Made by a program: the position numbers and the translations under genes. Source: Platanthera guangdongensis (Eukaryota > Streptophyta > Magnoliopsida > Asparagales > Orchidaceae). From it: a DNA stretch of 64,000 nt. Location: assembly GCA_039583875.1 (NCBI GenBank), contig CM077160.1, positions 115,897,314 through 115,961,313 on the forward strand. Direction: 5' to 3'. Below the pieces are notes generated by a model. It saw only the letters and a list, made by a program, of their open reading frames with translations. It had not been told where the DNA came from and did no database searches. Each line of letters opens with the position of its first letter. The stretch's first letter is position 1. This document shows positions 1 to 11,429 of this stretch, one piece after another.

Positions 1-1497
1 TACATAAGAAATATCCTCTAATTTGCGTTTATTAGAAAGTAATTCTTTTAAAAATTTCGCATATTTGGGCATTTGCGAGATAGTCTCGCAAAAAGGAACA
101 TTAATATGAATTTGTTTTAATAATAAATTAATTTTTTCATATTGCGCGTCCTTACGCTCGTTAGCAAATTTATGCGGATACGGCAAGGCCTTGTTTAAAA
201 TAATTTTTTCTTTTAAAATCGGTAAAGGCGGCGTAATCGAAGAAAGGGGAAGAGGGGTCGGAGGTGAAATATGTACCTGAGGGTCTGTCCGTTTTGGATC
301 GACCACCTCCTTTCCGCTACGGAGGGTTATAGCATTGGCGTTCTACCGCGGATTGGGCTCCGTGTTTCCCGGCAGTGCCCCGAGCGCGCGCTCGGACATC
401 ATCCTCGCCAGTTGTCCTACCTGTTGTTCGAGAGTTTTTAGCGATCCAGTGATGTTCCGGATATTTGACTCGTTGGACACAATATACTTAGAAAAATTTT
501 CCTGCATCTGGGAGGGTTTTGGAAGAGGAGGAGGCGGCAGAAATCCGGGCACATAAGAAAGAGGGGGACGCTGCGCATTGTTCGGGTTGCTCCAAGGGAA
601 ATTTGGGTGATTTATCCAAGCCGTATTATAGTTATTACTATAAGGGTTGTTGTTGGGGTTGAAGGAAGGACGACCCGAATTTCCAACGAAGTCCACGAAC
701 TCTTCGGCTATGCAGATGTTGGGGGGGATAATACAAGGCGGAGTGGAGGAGGCAGCAGACATCTCCGCCACCTGCTTTGTTAACCTTTCAACTTGTAGGG
801 TTAAGAGAGCAGTGGAATCCACTTCAAAAAGACCAGCCGCCGGCTTTGGGCGTCCCCACGGGACGTTCCATTGATAGGCGTTCATAACCATCTCTTCGAA
901 TAAAGCCTAGGCGGCCTCGGGGGTTTTGTTGTTTAGTGTGCCCCCGACAGCCGCGTCAATCATTTGACGCGTCTGAAAATTAAGCCCATTATAAAAAATT
1001 TGTACTTGCAACCACGTTGGCAGCGCATGGTGTGGGCACCGGCGGAGGAATTCCTTAAACCCTTCCCAAGTGTCGTATAGAGTCTCAGGATCATTTTGCA
1101 CAAACGAAGAAATATCCTCCCGCAACTTTGCAGTTTTTGCGGGCGGAAAGTACTTCGTTAGGAACCGCTCTGTCAACTCAGCCCACACGGTGATACATCC
1201 TCGCGGGAGGGCATTCAACCATGCCTTGGCTTTGGACTTAAGGGAAAAAGGAAATAAGCGCAAGCGAATGGTATCATCAGTGACGTCATTAATCTTGAAG
1301 GTGTCGCATATTTCCAAAAAGTTGGACAAGTTGACATTCGGGTCCTCATCCGGCAGTCCATCGAACTGCATAGCGTTTTGGACCATTTGAATGACACTTG
1401 AATTTATTTCAAAATTATTCGCCACTGCAGGACGAACAATACTAGCCCCAGTATCATTCTAGGTTATGTCGGGCTGTAATAAGACTAGTACGCTCGG
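1..1497 (-). pseudogene. gag: Athila-like Ty3/gypsy gag and start of protease region, broken
   Basis: Read leftward, this encodes the structural gag polyprotein of an Athila-like gypsy element, which packages the element RNA. The gag core runs from about 1425 to 907 (motifs FLEICDTFKIN, RLRLFPFSLKSKAKAWL, TKYFPPAKTAKLR, FYNGLN). The proline- and asparagine-rich C-terminal half runs to 343, followed by an ITLRSGKE motif and a SQMPKYAKFLKELL motif near the window start. The same order occurs in the complete element at 19218-24650, so the family call is strong. It lacks the usual single open frame: one stop interrupts it at about 905 (TPEAA-stop-ALFEE), another at about 343, and another upstream of 1425. 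The 5' end is lost in the N gap and the 3' end is outside the window, so no LTR is seen. Non-functional as it stands. Confidence 0.88.
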
Positions 1498-1997
1498 NNN
1501 NNNNNNNNNNNNNNNNNNNNNNNNNNNNNNNNNNNNNNNNNNNNNNNNNNNNNNNNNNNNNNNNNNNNNNNNNNNNNNNNNNNNNNNNNNNNNNNNNNNN
1601 NNNNNNNNNNNNNNNNNNNNNNNNNNNNNNNNNNNNNNNNNNNNNNNNNNNNNNNNNNNNNNNNNNNNNNNNNNNNNNNNNNNNNNNNNNNNNNNNNNNN
1701 NNNNNNNNNNNNNNNNNNNNNNNNNNNNNNNNNNNNNNNNNNNNNNNNNNNNNNNNNNNNNNNNNNNNNNNNNNNNNNNNNNNNNNNNNNNNNNNNNNNN
1801 NNNNNNNNNNNNNNNNNNNNNNNNNNNNNNNNNNNNNNNNNNNNNNNNNNNNNNNNNNNNNNNNNNNNNNNNNNNNNNNNNNNNNNNNNNNNNNNNNNNN
1901 NNNNNNNNNNNNNNNNNNNNNNNNNNNNNNNNNNNNNNNNNNNNNNNNNNNNNNNNNNNNNNNNNNNNNNNNNNNNNNNNNNNNNNNNNNNNNNNNN
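1498..1997. other. assembly gap (500 N)
   Basis: Exactly 500 unknown bases, the conventional scaffold placeholder, so the true size is unknown. The 5' end of the Athila-like fragment, and perhaps the left end of the CACTA element, are hidden here. Confidence 0.99.
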
Positions 1998-2814
1998 GTT
2001 CAGTTTAGGAGAAGGTTTCCTTTCAGTAAAATTTGGTTCTATTTAGTGCATTCTTTTAAATAATTCTGTAAGCTAGGCGTATAACAATAACATCTAACAA
2101 TTAAGAATAGAGATTAGGTGATAGTAATAAGCATTCTATTATAGTGTGATGCATCACATCAAGAATGTTTATGCAAGGAGAGAATTTTAAGGTCCGTTTG
2201 GTGTAGTTCGGTTGTGAATGTAGTGATGTCGTTTGTGGATGTCAACAAACGACAAGCTAAAGATTTTGCCGCCTGGTGATTTTGGATATAAAGAGTTGCT
2301 TTAGATCTTGTATTTGATTATTGCAAACAAGGCTGTTTGATAACCTCAAGTGATGTTTCTTATATTTGTTTTAATTTTGGGTTTTCAGGTGGAATGCATC
2401 GATTCTGTTGAAGATATCAGTGTATTCCTTGCTGTTTGCACTAATAAGGAGAGTTGTTCTTTAGGAACCCAAATACATGATTGTAGTGCTAAGTTGTCCA
2501 AACTCAAGTTGTCGCATGCTGAATTATCTCAATCTGAAACCACTACATGTATTGGTGTTTCTGATGATAATGATTTGCAACAGAACTTTATTAATTTGTT
2601 GTGGTGTTCCAGTTTGCTGTGTTGTGAATAAATTCTTTTAAGTTATTATATATGCAAATATAGATTTTTGGAGTACAATAAATTTATGTGTTCATCTTTT
2701 ATTAAATGCAATTTTCTGAAATTATCAGTTCAGTTTTGGGGTTATTTATATGTCTCTATTTCAAACACTTCTAGTGATTTCCAAACATGCCATTATATGT
2801 TACGCTCAACATCC
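1998..2814. other. AT-rich sequence, probably CACTA interior; no firm gene
   Basis: No recognised coding domain. At 2379-2388 a pyrimidine-rich stretch ending in TTTTCAG precedes an open stretch of about 80 codons to a TAA at 2629, which looks like a possible last exon or captured gene piece. Its translation matches no family I recognise. It lies immediately inside the CACTA end at 2815-3156, so it is most likely transposon interior or captured sequence. Confidence 0.3.
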
Positions 2815-3156
2815 TCTGGCGGCATTGTCATTTTTTTAAAAAAATCGCAATTTTTTGACAACAGTTTTAAAGTGTTGCCTTTGTAGCTTTTGGCAACATT
2901 TTTTAATTGTAACAGTACATGTCAACAGTTGTAAAATGTCGCAATAGGTCAACCAAAAAACTGTTGCCTATTCTAAGGGTTTAGACAACAGTTTTTGTAT
3001 AGTGTTGCCTAAAAGTATGAAAAATGTTGCCTTACATCTTTGGCAACACGCCTATTTGAGACACCCCTATGGTAACAATTTTTGATGTTTTGGAAACACT
3101 TTGCAGTTTTAGGCAACAGTTTTCAAGTGTCGCTAAAAGCCAAAAATGGTGTAGTG
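2815..3156. mobile_element. CACTA-type DNA transposon, right terminal and subterminal repeats
   Basis: The segment ends in TGTAGTG (3150-3156), the reverse complement of the CACTACA terminal inverted repeat of plant CACTA (En/Spm) elements. For about 340 bp inward it holds many direct and inverted copies of a short motif of the kind GTTGCC / GGCAACA, alternating with AAAAC(T)GTTG. Such dense subterminal motif arrays are where CACTA transposase accessory proteins bind in characterised elements. No transposase ORF is visible. The left end must lie further left or in the N gap, so element length is unknown. The 3-bp target duplication cannot be tested. Confidence 0.7.
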
Positions 3157-3159
3157 ATT

Positions 3160-3705
3160 GGCAATACCGGGTTTTGCTGGGCATGCGTCTCCCATGGAGG
3201 ATGGATGACGCCTTCAACGTCCTCTATGGTCATGATGATGCCAAGATACTCGCGGAGAGACCCATCCGCGAACTGACAAATCGCGGAAATCAGTCCCTCC
3301 TACGCTCCGCTTAACTATTCCACCAGACCACGAGGCACGGTCTTAACTTAAATGGGAAGCTTCACGCAGAAATCGAGCCTCACCAGGAGGCTGAGGCCAA
3401 GCTGGCAGAGGCCGAGAAAGAACTTGCATTCTGGAGTGCTAAGCCGCCTCCTCAAAATGAGGTACATGTTCTTTTTCGCTTTTCATCCTATACTCGCATG
3501 GTGTCCCCATCCGATCATGCTTTCTTGCAGGATGTCGAGCTCGCATGGATCGACAGATTCTCCGCAATGGAGGAGAGCCTGAAGATGGCGCGAGGAGACA
3601 ACGACTATCTCTCCAACTAGCCCGCCGAGGAGGAATCCAATCTATTGGAGTGCCGGCTTCAAGGGGTTTGGGAGTGCGCTAACTATCCGCACATTAAAAT
3701 TGTAT
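3160..3705 (+). pseudogene. coiled-coil protein fragment with a short intron, pseudogene
   Basis: A GC-richer stretch unlike its AT-rich surroundings. One frame reads through 3165-3468 with a single TAA at 3312-3314. It is rich in Ala/Glu/Lys and looks like a coiled coil (motif EAEAKLAEAEKELAFW). At 3469 it meets GTACAT and resumes after TTCTTGCAG at 3537 in the same phase, giving a phase-0 intron of about 69 bp. The second exon reads DVELAWIDRFSAMEESL, then has an in-frame TAG and fades near 3705. I do not recognise the gene. It may be a fragment of a host gene carried by a transposon, or the tail of a transposon-linked ORF. The intron argues against processed retroposition. Confidence 0.5.
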
Positions 3706-3921
3706 TCCCAATTTTATCTTACATTTTTTATTCTTCATTTTGAATTGACTTTCTCCCCCTATGTGATAGTTCTATATTATAAAATTACTCTTTACGAGGT
3801 ATACTATCTAACTGTGATTACGCAGCTCATATTAAAATTGTATTCCCCCTTTTTTTATTCAGTTTAATTCATCGAATTACAATGATAAACACATGAAGAA
3901 AGCATGACGAAGCCTTATTCA
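3706..3921. other. AT-rich spacer with an 18-20 bp direct repeat
   Basis: No gene. The words CACATTAAAATTGTATTCCC (3690-3709) and CATATTAAAATTGTATTCCC (3828-3847) form a near-perfect 20-bp direct repeat about 118 bp apart. This could be a target duplication around a small insertion or a simple local duplication. No SINE promoter boxes are evident. Confidence 0.4.
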
Positions 3922-4099
3922 TGTTGAGGTATATTGAAATAGGTGTGACGGGTGCTTAATGGGTTGCGGTTAGGATCCGATAGGAGTCCAACAACCCGTA
4001 GTTGGGTATTTTGGGTTTGCCTATAAATACCCATGCTAGGGGCAACGAGTAGGCCGTTCCAAACTTGACGGTCACGCGGATGCTTCGAGCGCTCCATCA
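3922..4099 (+). repeat. copia-1 5' LTR
   Basis: 178 bp, TG...CA ends, matching the copy at 9739-9916. It contains the TATA-like word CCTATAAATACC at about 4020-4031, a plausible promoter core placing transcription start inside the LTR. Confidence 0.92.
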
Positions 4100-5077
4100 T
4101 TCTCGAAGTTTCGTTTGCCCTAGCCACTCCCCGCTCCTATGACCTAGCCTCTCTCCCGTGCGTTTCTCTCCCGGTTCGCAACTTTCCGCCATCGCCACTA
4201 GACGATCGCGAAGGAAGCACCATCGATCGTGAAGAAGAAGTAATTCCCGCTCGGGATTTCTTGCGCCGCCCTCGATCGTGAAAGCTTGTGATTTCCTGCG
4301 TCGATCGGGAAGATCTTTTCTTCTGTCTGCCCTAGCCGATCGTGAGGAGGAATCAACCGATTGTTGTCTTCATCTATCGAAAAAGGGAGGAAATCCTGTT
4401 TAGATAGCATTTTTCGTCGTTGGCTGCAAGGATTCTTCTCCGTCGTCGCTCTCAATCGCGTCTTTCAGCGCCGCCCCTGTTCTTGCGAATTCTCACCGCT
4501 GCTAGGAGCCTGTGGAGATCTGGTTCAAATCTATTCGCCGCCAGAGGAAAAAGAAGAAATTTTCCTTGTTTTTTTGATGCACGGAGACCACAGGAAAATC
4601 CACCCTAGCAAGCATTTTTGGAGGCCAGATGAGATTTGATTTCGCCGGAGTCCCTCCTGTGGCCGAATCCTTAACAAAGAAAATCTTCCTGTCGCAAGAA
4701 AAGTTTAGTGGAAATCTCCTAGCAGGTCACATATCTTTGGTCTTGAGGAGAAATGACAGCTTATAAATGATTAGCTCTGTGATCTTCTTCTCATCCCTGC
4801 AGCATAAATTGGTGATGGTTTTATTCAGATCTGGCCATTGCTCGATTGTGGAGGTTCGTCTTGAGGTTTCATCCAGATCTTTGGAGAATGTGCGTATCTC
4901 AAGTGTCTGCTGATTGTGATCTAGTCTTTGGCGACCGTGCTCAGTCGAAGAGGAGGAGCAAATTCTCTTGGATTGGATCCGAAGACCTTCTTCGAGGCTC
5001 AGGTGATTTCTTTCTTATTTTACTGCTCTTGTTCTAGGTTGCTAGTGGCGCTCCAAGTCATTTAGTAGGAACCCACA
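4100..5077 (+). other. copia-1 untranslated leader with CGATCG motif cluster
   Basis: Nearly 1 kb between LTR and gag with no conserved ORF. From about 4199 to 4345 the word CGATCGTGAAG recurs about five times with small changes; its core CGATCG is self-complementary. At 5007 a CAG/GTGATTTC junction resembles a splice donor and at 5037 TTCTAG an acceptor, so a short spliced leader is possible but unproven. Confidence 0.5.
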
Positions 5078-5955
5078 ATGTTGAAAGGGAATTCTCCCGT
5101 GCCGATGATCAAGTTGGAGAAATTCTCTAACTCTGAGTTTAGCGCCTGGAAACGAAACACGTAGTTTGGCATGAAGTACCTGAACATCTTCTACACAGTG
5201 TAGACCGACTTCGAATACTTTAAAGGAGGAGAAGATGAGGATCAGTGGATCAACGATGAAGACTTCTGCCATGATTACATCCTCAAATGCCTCTCAAATA
5301 GACTTGCAGAGATGTACAACAAGTTGAAAAGAGCCAAGGAGATCTGGGAAGCCTTGGAGGAGCAGTTCAAGGAAGAAGAGAACATGTCCAAGACGCACTT
5401 GGTGGACAAATTCATGGCTTTCACCTTCACTGAGGAAAGGGAAATCCTTCCATAGGTAGCTGATTTTGAAAATCTGGTGGACAAGCTGAATAGTGAGAAC
5501 ATACCTTTGCTAGACACTTTCGTTGCAGGAGCGATAATTTTTAAATTACCCTCGGCATTGTATTCTTTCAAGACTGAAATGTATCGGAAGAAGACATAGG
5601 TGATCCTGAAAGACCTCAAACGCTTTATATGCATTGCGGATGAGAACCGGACTAGGCACGCCTTAGAGACAGTTAGCAAGCAGACCTCTGCTGCTAACAT
5701 TCTCACGTATCCTAAGAGAAAGCTTAAGCCTGGAAAGACCAGACCACCAACCAGTGCACCCGCAGTTGCTGCCACCAGTAAAAAGATCAAAAAGTTCAAA
5801 GGCAAGTGCTACAACTGCAACAAATGGGTCACTGCGCTTCTGAGTGCAAGCAGCCCAAACGGGGCGAATCCAACACACCCAGGACTGATAATAAAGCCAA
5901 TATGGTTTATCAGACTACGCCTACCGACTATGTTGCCATGGTCAGAAAGGTAAAG
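5078..5955 (+). pseudogene. gag: copia-1 gag, broken
   Basis: Structural gag of a copia element, which forms the virus-like particle and binds element RNA. The start is ATG at 5078, followed by a UBN2-type gag (motifs KLEKFSNSEFSAWK, FEEREILP-like context, LKDLKRF). Stops occur near 5161, 5203, 5454 and 5597. A CCHC zinc knuckle begins CYNCNKW at about 5810. A one-base slip near 5825 moves the rest of the knuckle (GHCASEC) from frame 2 to frame 1, which is the frame used by all of pol. So the ancestor probably had one uninterrupted gag-pol frame. Confidence 0.82.
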
Positions 5956-8931
5956 ACCAGTTCAGAGTGGTGACTCGATTCAGGTGCTACCTGCCACGTC
6001 TACAACAACTCCGCGCTTCTAGAGGATACCAAAGATGTTAAAGAGACTGTAACTATTGCAAATGGCATTGTAGCTGATGTTCTGAGGGTGGGGAATGCTA
6101 CTCTGACACACTCTTCAGATACACGTTTACTTTTGAAGAATGTTAAATTTATACCCTCGTTAGCTGCTAATTTAATTTATATTAGTCTGTTATGCCATGC
6201 GGGTATGTCGTTTAACATTAGTGGTGGTCGAGTAACTCTTATGGTTCACTCGCATTATTTTGGTTATGCTTATATAGTTAATGGAATGTATAGGCTGAGT
6301 CTAGCAAGCGAGGTAGTCAATCAGGTTAGTTCAAATTTGATAGATCCTAAGACTTTACATGCAAGACTAGGACATGTGAACTATAGGAAACTACTTCTAC
6401 TAGCTAGAACTCATAACATTCCCTTAGACACAATCATTAAGTTTGACAAATGTGAAATTTGTGCTCAGACAAAGATCACTAGAACACATTTTGGTCAGGT
6501 TTCTAGGAGCACACAATTGCTAGAGTTAATACATTCCGATATTTGTGATTACAAAAATTTTGTCACTCGAGAAGGTCGGAAGTAATTAATAACCTTTATC
6601 GACGACTACTCTAGATTCAGTCACATTTACTTACTTAAATCCAAAGATGAAGTATTTGAAAAATTTCGTATTTTCAAAAATAGGATTGAAAATCAACTAG
6701 ACATGAAAATTAAAAGACTAAGGAGTGATAGAGGAGGCGAATACGTCTCGGGGGAGTTCAGAGATTTTCTTGCCAGTAATGGCATAATTCCTGAAACGAC
6801 TGCTCCGTATTCACCACAATCCAACGGTATCGCTGAGCGGAAAAATAGGACTTTAACAGAAATATTGAACTCAATGTTGTTGACTGCTGGCATGCCTGCG
6901 ACCTATTGGGGTGAAGCCGTCCTCACGTCAAATCACATTCTTAATAAAGTACCGCATGAAAAGTTGACTAAAACACCCTATGAGCTTTGGTTTAAGAGAC
7001 CTCCTAGATTTGACAATCTTAAGACCTGAGGCTATATCGCTTATGTTAGGATACCAGACTCTAGAAGAGCAAAGATTAGGCATCGTACAAACACTTGCGT
7101 CTATCTAGGATGTGCAGAGGATAGTGCTGCATACAGATTTATAGACCTCTCAACTAATACTGTCATAGAATCTAGAGATACGGTTTTCTTTGAGGATAAG
7201 TTCCTTAAGGATAAAAACCTGACACTTCCGGGTCTGCCAGCCACTACTTCTGAGCCCATTGTTGAGCCAGAAATGAGAGACCCTGACACTGAGCCTATAG
7301 ACACTAGTGGTTTAGCATCTAAAAGGTTATCTAATAAAGAACGAGTGCCTAAATACTTTGGTACAGACTTTGTGACTTACCAAGTTGAAGCTGATCCATT
7401 GACTTATAAGGAGGCGATGCGATCTAGGGATTCTCTGTTATGGAAAGAAGCCATAGATGATGAGATGAACTCTCTCCTACAAAACCACACTTGGACTTTG
7501 GTCGACTTGCCCAAAGGGGATAGAACCATTGGAAGTAAGTGAGTTCTGAAGAAGAAGCTTAATCCTGATGGGATTATCACTAAATACAAAGCACGTCTAG
7601 TTGTCAAGGGCTACACACAAGTGAGTGGTATATACTACTTTGATATATACTCACCTGTTTGTCACATTGCAATAATTAGGATATTTCTCGTGTTAGCATC
7701 TATTGAACATTTTATTGTTCATCAGATGGATGTCAAGATTGCATTTCTTAATGGAAATCTGACTGAGGAGATCTATATGCACCAACCTGAAGGGTTTGTC
7801 ATAGAAGGTCTAGAGAATAAGGTTTGTAAGTTGATTAAGTCACTATACGGATTAAAGCAAGCACCGAAATTATGGCACGAGAAATTTGACACTTGTGTTA
7901 AAGACTTGGGCTTCAAGTCTAGTCTATCAGATAAATGTCTATACGTTAGAACAAGTTCAGATAAAGTCATAATTATATGTTTGTACGTTGACGACATGCT
8001 AATTTTGGGCACTGATTAGTCTGAGGTGGAAGATGTGAAAGTTACCTTGACGGCTAAATTTTGCATGATAGACTTGGGAGTGGTGAAGACCATCCTAGGT
8101 ATGGAAGTGAACTTCACTGAAAAGGGTATTACCCTAAGTCAGAGTCACACTGTTAGAAATCTACTAAAAAAGTGAGGTTACGCTAGTAGCAAAAAGGCTG
8201 AGACTCCATACGACTACAACAATAGACTGAAACCGAATGAAGGTTCACCTATTAGACAGTTGGATTACTCCAAACTCATAGGAAGTCTCATGTATGCTAC
8301 AACCTACACAAGTCCTGACATAGCCTTTACGGTCAGCATGTTGAGTAGATTCACAAGTAACCCTAGAAAGGACCACTAGGATGCCTTGGATAGGCTGATG
8401 AGATACTTAAAGTATACTAAAAAGTACGCTTTATGTTACAGTGGACATCCTCCTGTGCTTGAGGGGTATTTTGACGCCTCCTGGTGCTCAAAAATTATTG
8501 ATAGTAGATCCACTAGTGGTTTTGTGTTTACCCTAGGTGGAGCAGCAGTAGCTTGGAAGTCAAAGAGGCAGACATGCATTGCACTATCCTCTATGGAATC
8601 AGAACTCTATGCTCTCGCTTCAGCTGGAGAATAAGTAGAGTGGATAAGAGATCTGATAGTGGACATTCCAATGTCGAGTCTGAAAATGCACTCTATTTCA
8701 TTATATTGTGATAATTAAGCCATAAAGACCATTGCTACAAATACGTTGTTCAATGAAAAGCGAAAGCAACTAAGGATGAAACAAGCCTGGTTGACCTATC
8801 TCACAAGTCAGGGGATAATCTCTCTTTTGGACGTGAGATCAAAATATAATGTAGCAAATGTCCTTACCAAGGGCTTAAGTAAGGTTCTAACAACTAAAAC
8901 ATCGGGGGAGATGAGATTAAAGTCCATTTAG
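5956..8931 (+). pseudogene. pol: copia-1 pol: protease, integrase, reverse transcriptase, RNase H; stop-riddled
   Basis: Protease motif DSGATCHV lies at about 5976. A pre-integrase region follows, with HARLGHVNYRKL near 6360 and a CEICAQTK zinc-binding piece at about 6450. The integrase core has SDRGGEY (about 6725) and NGIAERKNRTL (about 6824). Reverse transcriptase runs from about 7550, with [20 protein letters not shown] and an intact YVDD box at 7984-7995. RNase H follows ([22 protein letters not shown], 8386-8634), ending with a DVRSKYNVANVLTKGLS tail. Every piece is in frame 1. I count stops near 6583, 7027, 7540, 8017, 8173, 8378, 8632 and 8716. No large deletion is seen. The protein set would reverse-transcribe and integrate the element; this copy cannot make it. 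Confidence 0.9.
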
Positions 8932-9738
8932 GAGGACTTAATACAGTGCTTATGTTTTAAATTTTAGAACCATAGTCTGCATACATTCAAGCACCTAGAG
9001 TTGAGTACACTGAAGTATTTCAGATGCTACCTGATGTAAGCTAGAGATGATTAGTTGCTAGTCATTCCAAATTTGATGACTTACGCAATTATTTTATTCA
9101 AAGGTTGAATCGGGTATCATTCCAAAAAGGAATACTGAAGTTGATGATATGAGTCCTGATATTAGGATTATTAATTATATCATTCCAAACATGATGATAT
9201 GATGGTCACAACTTGTTGTATCATTCCAAACTTGAAGATATAACATAATTGTGAAATGGTGAATAATAATCTTAATAATCGATGGAACATGGTTTGATTC
9301 TATGAAATCAATTTTCTAATTTTGTGTAAATTAGATAGAGATGCTGACATGCGATTCTTTCTTCCTGCTTAGAGTATTACGTTCTTTTACTGCTAGAAGT
9401 AATAATTGTAATTTTGATTAGCAAATGTTAGAATTCATAGAGATTTGTCTCATGACATTCTTATTGTGTTTGTTTGTAGATCACATGGAAACTAGAGGAG
9501 AGAAAGTTAATTTCGACCCAGATAAAGATGATCTATTGTTTGCATAAATCAATTTTTAGTTTTTGAGTTGTCTTTCAGATTTCCTATTGCTATATTTGGG
9601 ACTATGTGTTTGAGTTTAGCATTTTGTTATTTAAAACTCATATTTATGGTTTTCTAAAAAACTCCTTTTGATCGTTATTAACTATTATTTAAGTAACATG
9701 TAATGTATTAACACCTATTTATAATATAGGAGGAAGAT
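8932..9738 (+). other. copia-1 3' untranslated region with degenerate tandem repeat
   Basis: No conserved ORF. Between about 9060 and 9245 the word TATCATTCCAAA followed by a GATGATAT-like word recurs four times at 40-60 bp spacing. A small open stretch after a TTTGTAG acceptor-like site at 9475 (HMETRGEKVNFDPDKDDLLF) is too short to call. The region ends in the polypurine tract before the 3' LTR. Confidence 0.55.
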
Positions 9739-9916
9739 TGTTGAGGTATATTGAAATAGGTGTGACAGGTGCTTAATGAGTTGCGGTTAGGATCTGATAG
9801 GATTCCAACAACCCGTAGTCAGGTATTTAGGGTTTGCCTATAAATACCCATGCTAGGGGCAACGAGTAGGCTGTTCTAAACTTGACGGTCACGCGGATGC
9901 TTCGAGTGCTCCATCA
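9739..9916 (+). repeat. copia-1 3' LTR
   Basis: 178 bp, TGTTGAGG...CCATCA, direct copy of 3922-4099, with the polypurine tract immediately upstream. Confidence 0.92.
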
Positions 9917-10178
9917 ACTCATTCATTAATCTGGTTTGATATTTTCCACAAAAAAGAAGATGCCTAAAATGTAGAACACCTAGACTGAAGGAAATTGATA
10001 AGCCCCCAAAATACAATAAATTGGCCTTTGAATTTCAACTAAGAATTATTTTGATTCTCAACTCATGTGAAAGTGTCTTAGCTATCAGCTTTAGGCGAAT
10101 TCATTTGTCTCACATTATGATAATTAGTAGTCTCATTGAAACTAGGGAATATATTGTTATAAGCTCTCCCATACAGCT
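9917..10178. other. AT-rich spacer, nothing recognised
   Basis: No coding signal, repeat boundary or RNA gene seen in this stretch. Confidence 0.5.
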
Positions 10179-10359
10179 AAAACTTAGGTCCAATTAGCGG
10201 ATCATGAGCATGGTCCGCTGATCCATTCAGCGGCCTAAACTGGGGGGTGGGGCGCAAAAGTGTATGGTAGAAGCCAAAACTGTGCGGGCCCCACCTCATT
10301 TTCAAGGTCCTGATTGGTTCCGGACCATGAGCATGGTCCGGTGATCAGACCTAAGTTTT
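10179..10359. mobile_element. MITE-like element with 12-bp terminal inverted repeats
   Basis: AAAACTTAGGTC at 10179-10190 is perfectly inverted as GACCTAAGTTTT at 10348-10359, enclosing about 180 bp without coding capacity. Internal inverted words (GGATCATGAGCATGGTCC-like near each end) strengthen a foldback structure. No clear target duplication was found, so superfamily is open. Confidence 0.6.
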
Positions 10360-10627
10360 TCTCCTCTCAATGGCTGGAAGCCCTGTGCATGCGGGCAAAT
10401 CCCGCCATTGCACTCACTTACATGTATATATAGGTATATGCAAGTATGTTTGTATATATATATATAGATAGATATACTATATTAAAAATGAGGGCAATGA
10501 GATTATCTTAACCATTCATTTAGTATCTATACTATATTAAAGATATACATTGTGGTTAGGCTATTCCCTAATATGGTGCAATTAGTTTTTGTCAGCCGCC
10601 GCATTTTGCCACCTGCCGCATGTTTCC
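10360..10627. other. AT-rich sequence with TA microsatellite and start of a GC minisatellite
   Basis: A TATA/TAGA microsatellite lies at about 10427-10475. The word TCTATACTATATTAAAG at about 10526-10542 resembles the 5' ends of some plant Helitrons, but no matching CTRRT-type 3' end was found. From 10598 the CCGCCGCAT words belong to the minisatellite that resumes at 13846. Confidence 0.4.
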
Positions 10628-11429
10628 TGTTATGCAAATCGGTCGATTCGAGTGCATATGAGAAATCTCCTATTCAAATAAATTTTTTAACGGACAAGAA
10701 CGAGATTATGAGTAATAATAACGGACAAGAACGAGATTATGAGTAATAATAACGGACAAACAAACAAAGAGCAAACAACACAAAAGAAGAACACCAAGAT
10801 TTAAAGTGGTTCCTCGAAAATTTGGGTACGTCCACCGTACAGGCAGAGATAAAATCCACTATTAATTTCTCAAACATACAATATAGCTAAAATGGAGGAA
10901 TAAAATTGAACCGAGAAAAAGAAGATGAAAAATCTCGAACCCTCCAAGATCCCGCCGTACGCGTTTTGACGAGAAATCAAGACGACGACGAGAGACGGGG
11001 TCCGGCTATAAGGAAATAAGGACCTCCGATTCGGCGGCCGACGGGAAGAGAAAGTCGGCGATAGGTGCTTCGAAGAGAAGCCGACGATCTTCGACCAAAA
11101 CTTGACTGCTGCACTGTACTATTTTGATGCCCGGGCACACCATTATATATAGGTGGCGGAAGAAACCCAAAATAGGTATGACAACCATCATGGAAGGAGG
11201 TCAATCTCTTCCTAAAATCCTCCATCATCACCAGATTAATGGGGATGCCAAATTTGGAGCATTCTCCAAAACTGGTTTGCGGCAACAAAGGAAGATGATC
11301 AAATATTCATTCAAAAAAATCCTCCATAAATACTGGAATAATGAAGATTATATAATTGGAGTGCATTCCAAAAATATCATGACCAAAAAAGGAGTTTGAC
11401 GGAAGTTTGGGAGGGGCGACAACATAACA
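10628..11429 (-). repeat. 3' LTR of the gag-only element
   Basis: 802 bp, TGTTATGC...ACATAACA on the plus strand. A 37-bp segment with the word GGACAAGAACGAGATTATG is duplicated in tandem here (about 10693-10752) but single in the partner LTR. On the minus strand CTATATATAATGG (about 11142-11154) is a TATA-like core. Confidence 0.85.

Larger units (their letters stand above)
3922..9916 (+). mobile_element. copia-1: near-complete Ty1/copia LTR retrotransposon
   Basis: Two 178-bp LTRs in direct orientation (3922-4099 and 9739-9916), both starting TGTTGAGG and ending CCATCA, enclose one gag-pol reading frame in the copia order: gag, zinc knuckle, protease, integrase, reverse transcriptase, RNase H. 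Flanking 5-mers ATTCA (3917-3921) and ACTCA (9917-9921) match at four of five bases, consistent with an aged target duplication. A purine tract (TAGGAGGAAGA, about 9727-9737) precedes the 3' LTR. The LTRs differ by only about ten substitutions by eye. All of pol stays in frame 1 and is broken only by stop codons. I saw no tRNA-Met primer site directly after the 5' LTR, which is unusual. Confidence 0.93.

Noticed and set aside
1466..2008. 180-codon ORF
   Set aside because: It spans the N gap and has almost no real sequence.
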